This document shows positions 60,449 to 64,000 of a DNA stretch of 64,000 nucleotides, in pieces. The DNA lies in assembly GCA_944325595.1 (NCBI GenBank), contig CALVAQ010000007.1, positions 38,926 through 102,925 of the forward strand, in the 5' to 3' direction. Within the stretch, counting starts at the first letter, position 1. Each line of letters starts with the position of its first letter. The position numbers and the translations under genes were made by a program. Under the pieces are notes generated by a model. That model saw only the letters and a list, made by a program, of their open reading frames with translations, was not told where the DNA came from and made no database searches. This DNA is from Candidatus Gastranaerophilales bacterium (lineage in GTDB: Bacteria; Cyanobacteriota; Vampirovibrionia; Gastranaerophilales; Gastranaerophilaceae).

Positions 60449-61558
60449 TCATGAACTTTTTTCGGGCAATATGATTTCAAAAATCTGTTTTTTTGTAATA
60501 TCTTCGTTCACGGTCACATGATAAAGTCCGTCCGGCAGGACAAATCTGATTTTTCCGTTTTGAGCTTTTTTATCCAAAAACATTTCATTATAGAAATTTT
60601 CTTTGTCTATATCCGGAAAACCGGGCGTAATCGCATATTCATCAATTAGATATAAGGCATCTTTTAAATATTCCTTATCTATCATATTTTTTTGTGCCGA
60701 CAAATTAAATGCCATTTTCATGCCGAGTGCAACCGCTTCACCGTGTGTATAAGTTGTGTAATTTGTAAGATTTTCAATAGCATGTGCAAAGGTATGTCCG
60801 AGATTTAATATAGTTCTCAATCCTTTTTCTGTTTCATCTTTGTTTACAACACAGGCTTTCAATTCACAGCAGGTTTTTATCATATTTGAAATTACAACAG
60901 GATTCAGCTCAAAGATTTCGTTTCTGTTCTGTTTCAAAAAATCAAAAAAACGGTAATTCAATTCAGCACCGCATGATTTTTCAATAAAAGCATATTTCAA
61001 AACCTCGGCAAGACCTGTTTTTAGCTGTCTCAAATCCAGTGTCTTCAACACTGATGTGTCAGCTATAACAATTTTGGGCTGATAAAAAGCACCAATAAGA
61101 TTTTTTCCGTGTTCGTGGTTAATCGCAACTTTGCCGCCGACAGAAGAATCAACCTGAGCAAGCAGCGTAGTCGGAATTTGTACAAAATCGACCCCTCTCA
61201 TATACGTTGCAGCGGCAAAACCTGCGGCATCTCCGATAACCCCTCCGCCGAAAGCAACTATACAGTCTGTTCTTTGTAATTTGTTTTCAACTGCCGTATC
61301 AAGAATTTTTTTGTATGTTTCAAAATTTTTGTATTCTTCGCCATCTTTGAGAACAAGTTTGACGGAATTTTTTATTTTTAAATCTTTGCCGTATAGCTGT
61401 TCTACTTTTTCATTTGTTACTATGAGAAATTTTTTGGCATTTGTACAATTTTTTATCAGCACTTCCGCTTTTTCAAGCAGATTGCAGCCAATAACAATTT
61501 CATAACTGTATGCGTTTTTTTTAGGAATTTCAACTTTAACTTTATATGTTTGATTCAT
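60449..61558 (-). CDS. aroB: 3-dehydroquinate synthase
   Basis: Second enzyme of the shikimate pathway, NAD- and metal-dependent; about 369 aa. The core motif GGGVIGDAAGFAAATYMRG (about 92-110) with IPTTLLAQVDSSVGGKVAIN is intact, the metal ligands are in LNLGHTFAHAIE (about 243-254) and THGEAVALGM. The ATG at 61558 is preferred to a longer frame because the fold then starts correctly; it overlaps aroK by 17 bp. It is the last gene of aroC-aroK-aroB. Confidence 0.95.
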   Translation of the reverse strand: MNQTYKVKVEIPKKNAYSYEIVIGCNLLEKAEVLIKNCTNAKKFLIVTNEKVEQLYGKDLKIKNSVKLVLKDGEEYKNFETYKKILDTAVENKLQRTDCIVAFGGGVIGDAAGFAAATYMRGVDFVQIPTTLLAQVDSSVGGKVAINHEHGKNLIGAFYQPKIVIADTSVLKTLDLRQLKTGLAEVLKYAFIEKSCGAELNYRFFDFLKQNRNEIFELNPVVISNMIKTCCELKACVVNKDETEKGLRTILNLGHTFAHAIENLTNYTTYTHGEAVALGMKMAFNLSAQKNMIDKEYLKDALYLIDEYAITPGFPDIDKENFYNEMFLDKKAQNGKIRFVLPDGLYHVTVNEDITKKQIFEIILPEKSS

Positions 61559-62063
61559 AGTTTTCAATAATTTCCCGTACAATTTCTATCAACTCTTTTT
61601 TATCCGTATCAATTTCAAAATCTGCCATTTTATAGAAGGGCTCACGTTTTTTTATGAGTTCTTTAATTCTTTCTTTTGAGTTAGGATGTTTCAAAAGCGG
61701 TCTGTGTGTAGTTTTCTTTACCCTTTCAAAAAGAGTATCGGCAGAAGCTTTGAGATAGAAAATTACTCCGTTTTTTTTCAAAAGGTTTATATTCTCCACA
61801 TTTTCAACTATCCCGCCGCCCGTGGCAATAATTTGATTGTGGTAGTTTGAATATTTTTGAATAAGTTCGTGTTCGAGCTGTCTGAAATGAGCCTCGCCGT
61901 CTTGTGCAAAAATTTCTTCTATGTGTTTTTGCGCCAGTTTTTCAATTTCTTTATCCATATCAAGATAAGAAAAATCTATCTCCATCTCTCCGAGAAGGTG
62001 TCCTATCGTACTTTTTCCGGCACCCATCATGCCTATAAGAACTATGTTTTTTTTGTTATCCAT
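61542..62063 (-). CDS. aroK: Shikimate kinase
   Basis: Phosphorylates shikimate at the 3-hydroxyl, 173 aa. Walker A is GMMGAGKSTIG (about 11-21), the shikimate-binding DMDKEIE follows near 35-41, GGGIVE (about 83-88) and the lid RPLLKHP are present. The ATG at 62063 lies inside the end of aroC (8-bp overlap), preferred over an upstream TTG. The three genes are translationally coupled. Confidence 0.95.
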   Translation of the reverse strand: MDNKKNIVLIGMMGAGKSTIGHLLGEMEIDFSYLDMDKEIEKLAQKHIEEIFAQDGEAHFRQLEHELIQKYSNYHNQIIATGGGIVENVENINLLKKNGVIFYLKASADTLFERVKKTTHRPLLKHPNSKERIKELIKKREPFYKMADFEIDTDKKELIEIVREIIENYESNI

Positions 62064-63144
62064 TTGCAAAATTTTTCTTCAATTCTTCCAAACTGTCAGC
62101 ACCGTATTTTTCAAGAAAAGCATCAGCAAGTATTATTGCACACATAGCTTCTGCCACAACCGCACAGGCTTCAACAGCACAAGTGTCAGAACGTTCAAAG
62201 TGGGCTTCGTACGGTTCTTTTGTCTTTATATCAACGGAATTCAGCGATTTTTTCATTGTCGGAATAGGCTTCATTGTACCGGCAACAACCACATCTTCTC
62301 CGTTTGTCATTCCGCCTTCTATCCCGCCGGCATTATTTGTTTTTCTGAAATATTTTCCGTTTTCAAAAAATATTTCATCATGCATTTGAGAACCTTTAAG
62401 TCCGGCAGAATCTGTACCTGCGCCTATTTCAACTGATTTTACAGCGGGAATACTCATAACAGCCTGAGCAAGTCTTCCGTCAAGACGTCTGTCCCAGTTT
62501 ACAAAAGAACCCAGCCCGACCGGCAGATTTTTGAACGTAATTTCAAATTTTCCGCCCAGAGTATCACCTTCTTGTTTGGCACTGTCTATTTCTTTTTTCA
62601 TGTTATCTTCATCAAATGCTGCACCGATTTGAAGAATTTTTGAAGAACAAGAAATACCGAATTCCCTTAAAAGACATTTTGCCACTGCACCCACAGCTAC
62701 ACGGGATGCCGTTTCTCTGGCACTGGAACGTTCAAGAATATTTCGCACATCCTGTTGATTGTATTTTATTGCTCCTGTAAGGTCAGCATGCCCGGGGCGC
62801 ACTCGTGTGATTTCTTTTTCTGTAATCTTTTCAAATATTTCAGGGTCTGTTGTTTCAATTTTTTCAACAGACATAGGGATTTTCCAGTTTTCCCAGTCTT
62901 TGTTTTTTATTTCAAGACAGATAGGTGCACCTGTTGTTTTGGAAAATCTGACACCGGATTTTATTTCGACCCTGTCGGCTTCAATCTGCATGCGTGCGCC
63001 TCTGCCATAACCCTGCTGGCGGCGGGAGAGTTCTGAATTTATGAAATCCGTATCAATGAATACATTTGCCGGCATTCCTTCAATGATTGCATTAAGACAT
63101 ATACCGTGGGACTCACCCGATGTAAGAAATCTGAATTTGTTCAT
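62056..63144 (-). CDS. aroC: Chorismate synthase
   Basis: Last step of the shikimate pathway, FMN-dependent, 362 aa. The N-terminal signature GESHGICLNAIIEGMPA (about 10-26), RRQQGYGRGARM (about 41-52), RPGHADLTGAIKY and the C-terminal GGIEGGMTNGEDVVV with RSDTCAV are intact. It heads aroC-aroK-aroB from the promoter at 63185-63213, with AAAAAGG before the ATG. Confidence 0.97.
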   Translation of the reverse strand: MNKFRFLTSGESHGICLNAIIEGMPANVFIDTDFINSELSRRQQGYGRGARMQIEADRVEIKSGVRFSKTTGAPICLEIKNKDWENWKIPMSVEKIETTDPEIFEKITEKEITRVRPGHADLTGAIKYNQQDVRNILERSSARETASRVAVGAVAKCLLREFGISCSSKILQIGAAFDEDNMKKEIDSAKQEGDTLGGKFEITFKNLPVGLGSFVNWDRRLDGRLAQAVMSIPAVKSVEIGAGTDSAGLKGSQMHDEIFFENGKYFRKTNNAGGIEGGMTNGEDVVVAGTMKPIPTMKKSLNSVDIKTKEPYEAHFERSDTCAVEACAVVAEAMCAIILADAFLEKYGADSLEELKKNFANG

Positions 63145-63184
63145 TTTTTACCTTTTTATCAAAATCTGATATCGTTTTGCAATA

Positions 63185-63213
63185 ATTATAAACTATTATT
63201 GTCGTTCAATCAA
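63185..63213 (-). promoter_or_regulatory. Sigma-70 promoter of the aro operon
   Basis: Minus strand TTGATT (63213-63208), 17-bp spacer, TATAAT (63190-63185). Start near 63178, leader about 34 nt. Confidence 0.78.
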
Positions 63214-63294
63214 AGAGGATTTCTTTTTTATAGCGCTATCAAAACATGCAAAAAATTTTGATTAAAAATTTACAAAAAAAATTGTTTGAGCTAT

Positions 63295-63300
63295 TATAAT
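63295..63300 (+). promoter_or_regulatory. -10 box upstream of the repeat array and tRNA
   Basis: TATAAT ends 7 bp before the first copy of the tRNA-like sequence at 63308, the distance expected for a tRNA promoter. The -35 is weak. Neither the second unit nor the tRNA has an equivalent box at this spacing, so one transcript probably covers all three. Confidence 0.5.
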
Positions 63301-63307
63301 TACGAAT

Positions 63308-63763
63308 GCGCCCGCAGCCCGGCTGACTAAGCAAGCGGTGAGCTTGCGATTTCCGATAAAGTTTGGCTGCCAAACGCACAAGTGACAATTAGATAGCGGA
63401 TTTTGTACGGCTGTAGAGTCGAGTCTGTGAAACAGACGAGCGAACAGCCATGTGAACAAGGTTGACGACGCTAAATTTGAGAAACAAATCAAAGCGGAGT
63501 TCCAAACCTTGTGAACGTCAATAATCCAAGATAATGCGCCCGTAGCCCAGTTGGCTAAGCAAGCGGTGAGCTTGCGATTTCCGATAAAGTTTGGCTGCCA
63601 AACGCACAAGTGACAATTAGATAGCGGATTTTGTACGGCTGTAGAGTCGAGTCTGTGAAACAGACGAGCGAACAGCCATGTGAACAAGGTTGACGACGCT
63701 AAATTTGAGAAACAAATCAAAGCGGAGTTCCAAACCTTGTGAACGTCAATAATCCAAGATAAT
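63308..63763 (+). repeat. Two tandem 228-bp structured units that start with a tRNA 5' end
   Basis: Unit A is 63308-63535 and unit B 63536-63763; the tRNA begins exactly one period later at 63764. Apart from a few changes in the first 20 bases the two look identical. Unit B begins with the same 19 bases as the tRNA (gcgcccgtagcccagttgg); unit A has several changes there. Each unit then contains hairpins: GCAAG-CGGTGAG-CTTGC (a 5-bp stem with a 7-nt loop), GTTTGG-ctg-CCAAAC, GGCTGT...ACAGCC enclosing GTCTG/CAGAC, and ACAAGGTT...AACCTTGT enclosing ATTTG/CAAAT. This strongly suggests a folded RNA. No 3' half of a tRNA is present in the units. Function unknown. Confidence 0.8.
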
Positions 63764-63837
<74 letters not shown>

Positions 63838-64000
63838 TTTTTTGTTTTTTGGAATTATTTATTGTTTAGATGCCCGGAGGGATTCTTTTAATCTCTATAC
63901 GGCTCGCAAAAACTGCGTTTTTGTCTTAGCCTGCCTCTATTTGAAACTTGACATTTAGTCAACTTTCAAACAGAGTTCTTGGGCGCGTTTTTTGTTTTTT
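63838..64000. repeat. Duplicated pieces of the tRNA 3' end and an imperfect palindrome
   Basis: The 20 bases at the tRNA end plus tail (63831-63850) recur exactly at 63981-64000. An inverted copy of the T-arm/acceptor strand (gaatccctccgggc, 63821-63834) is present at 63872-63885. Between them lies a 41-bp palindrome (63935-63975) whose 18-bp arms differ at two positions. No gene is seen. The pattern suggests insertion or rearrangement at the tRNA 3' end. Confidence 0.6.

Noticed and set aside
60289..60480. A 63-aa minus-strand frame after aroB
   Set aside because: Lysine-rich reading of AT-rich DNA overlapping the aroB end; no ribosome site or family.
63262..63720. A 152-aa minus-strand reading frame with a repeated peptide
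   Set aside because: It is the antisense reading of the two 228-bp units and the tRNA-like starts; the peptide repeats only because the DNA does, and there is no ribosome site.
63308..63763. CRISPR array
   Set aside because: Units are 228 bp, only two copies, with no spacer pattern and no cas genes.
63308..63763. Group I intron in the tRNA
   Set aside because: The units lie before a complete tRNA rather than between two halves, and the conserved intron core pairings were not found.

Overview
The window is AT-rich chromosomal DNA and looks like a non-photosynthetic member of the Cyanobacteriota lineage (Vampirovibrionia/Melainabacteria, most likely gut-type Gastranaerophilales). The RNA polymerase largest subunit is split into rpoC1 and rpoC2 at the cyanobacterial position, and rpoC2 carries a roughly 640-residue insertion in the trigger loop. 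There is also a Ski2-type helicase, a GHL10-type glycoside hydrolase, and a pseudopilin of the style common in that group. No photosynthesis genes are visible. A TolC-type protein, heptose genes and GDP-mannose synthesis imply an outer membrane; flagellin and two sigma-28-like promoters imply motility. The taxon is inferred, not proven.

Layout. 1-4003: drug-efflux module, with marR-emrA-emrB (emrB cut by the window edge) on the minus strand and a TolC-like gene divergent on the plus strand. 4082-6740: a sigma-28-linked unknown gene divergent from ftsH. 6771-11992: two small minus-strand genes, then a surface-polysaccharide cluster (short nucleotide-sugar dehydrogenase, three glycosyltransferases, FkbM methyltransferase) ending in a REP-like palindrome. 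12143-20631: mfd, a parvulin lipoprotein, the two halves of heptose activation, manC and a small secreted protein. 20654-26925: UvrD-type helicase, pepA, amino-acid permease, glyQ. 26926-28504: a rhodanese-like gene, a candidate G-poor small RNA and an ADP-ribosyltransferase remnant. 28505-35741: leuS, a ZorA/ZorB-like stator pair, a Ski2 helicase and a membrane protein. 35903-37668: DUF4186, an acetyltransferase and flagellin. 37822-41979: murC-murB-ddl-ftsQ. 41996-51224: rpoB-rpoC1-rpoC2. 51441-57719: GHL10, a zinc-ribbon protein, a DnaJ variant, a pseudopilin and mnmG. 57735-63213: rpsA, ispH, a 740-bp gap with a candidate ncRNA, and aroC-aroK-aroB. 63308-64000: a tandem array of a structured 228-bp unit that runs into tRNA-Arg(ACG), followed by duplicated pieces of the tRNA 3' end.

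How the genes work together: most are housekeeping (transcription, envelope synthesis, tRNA charging and modification, repair, shikimate pathway). Accessory features are concentrated in the glycosyltransferase cluster, the stator-like pair, the toxin-domain remnant, the candidate RNAs and the tRNA-linked repeats.

Most worth checking: the 228-bp array, which begins with a copy of the tRNA 5' end and appears to be transcribed with the tRNA; two near-perfect sigma-28 promoters in front of non-flagellar or unknown genes; three genes (mfd, uvrD-like, mnmG) whose -10 box lies exactly 6 nt before the ATG, suggesting leaderless mRNAs; the ZorAB-like pair; the ADP-ribosyltransferase remnant; and the candidate ncRNA between aroB and ispH.
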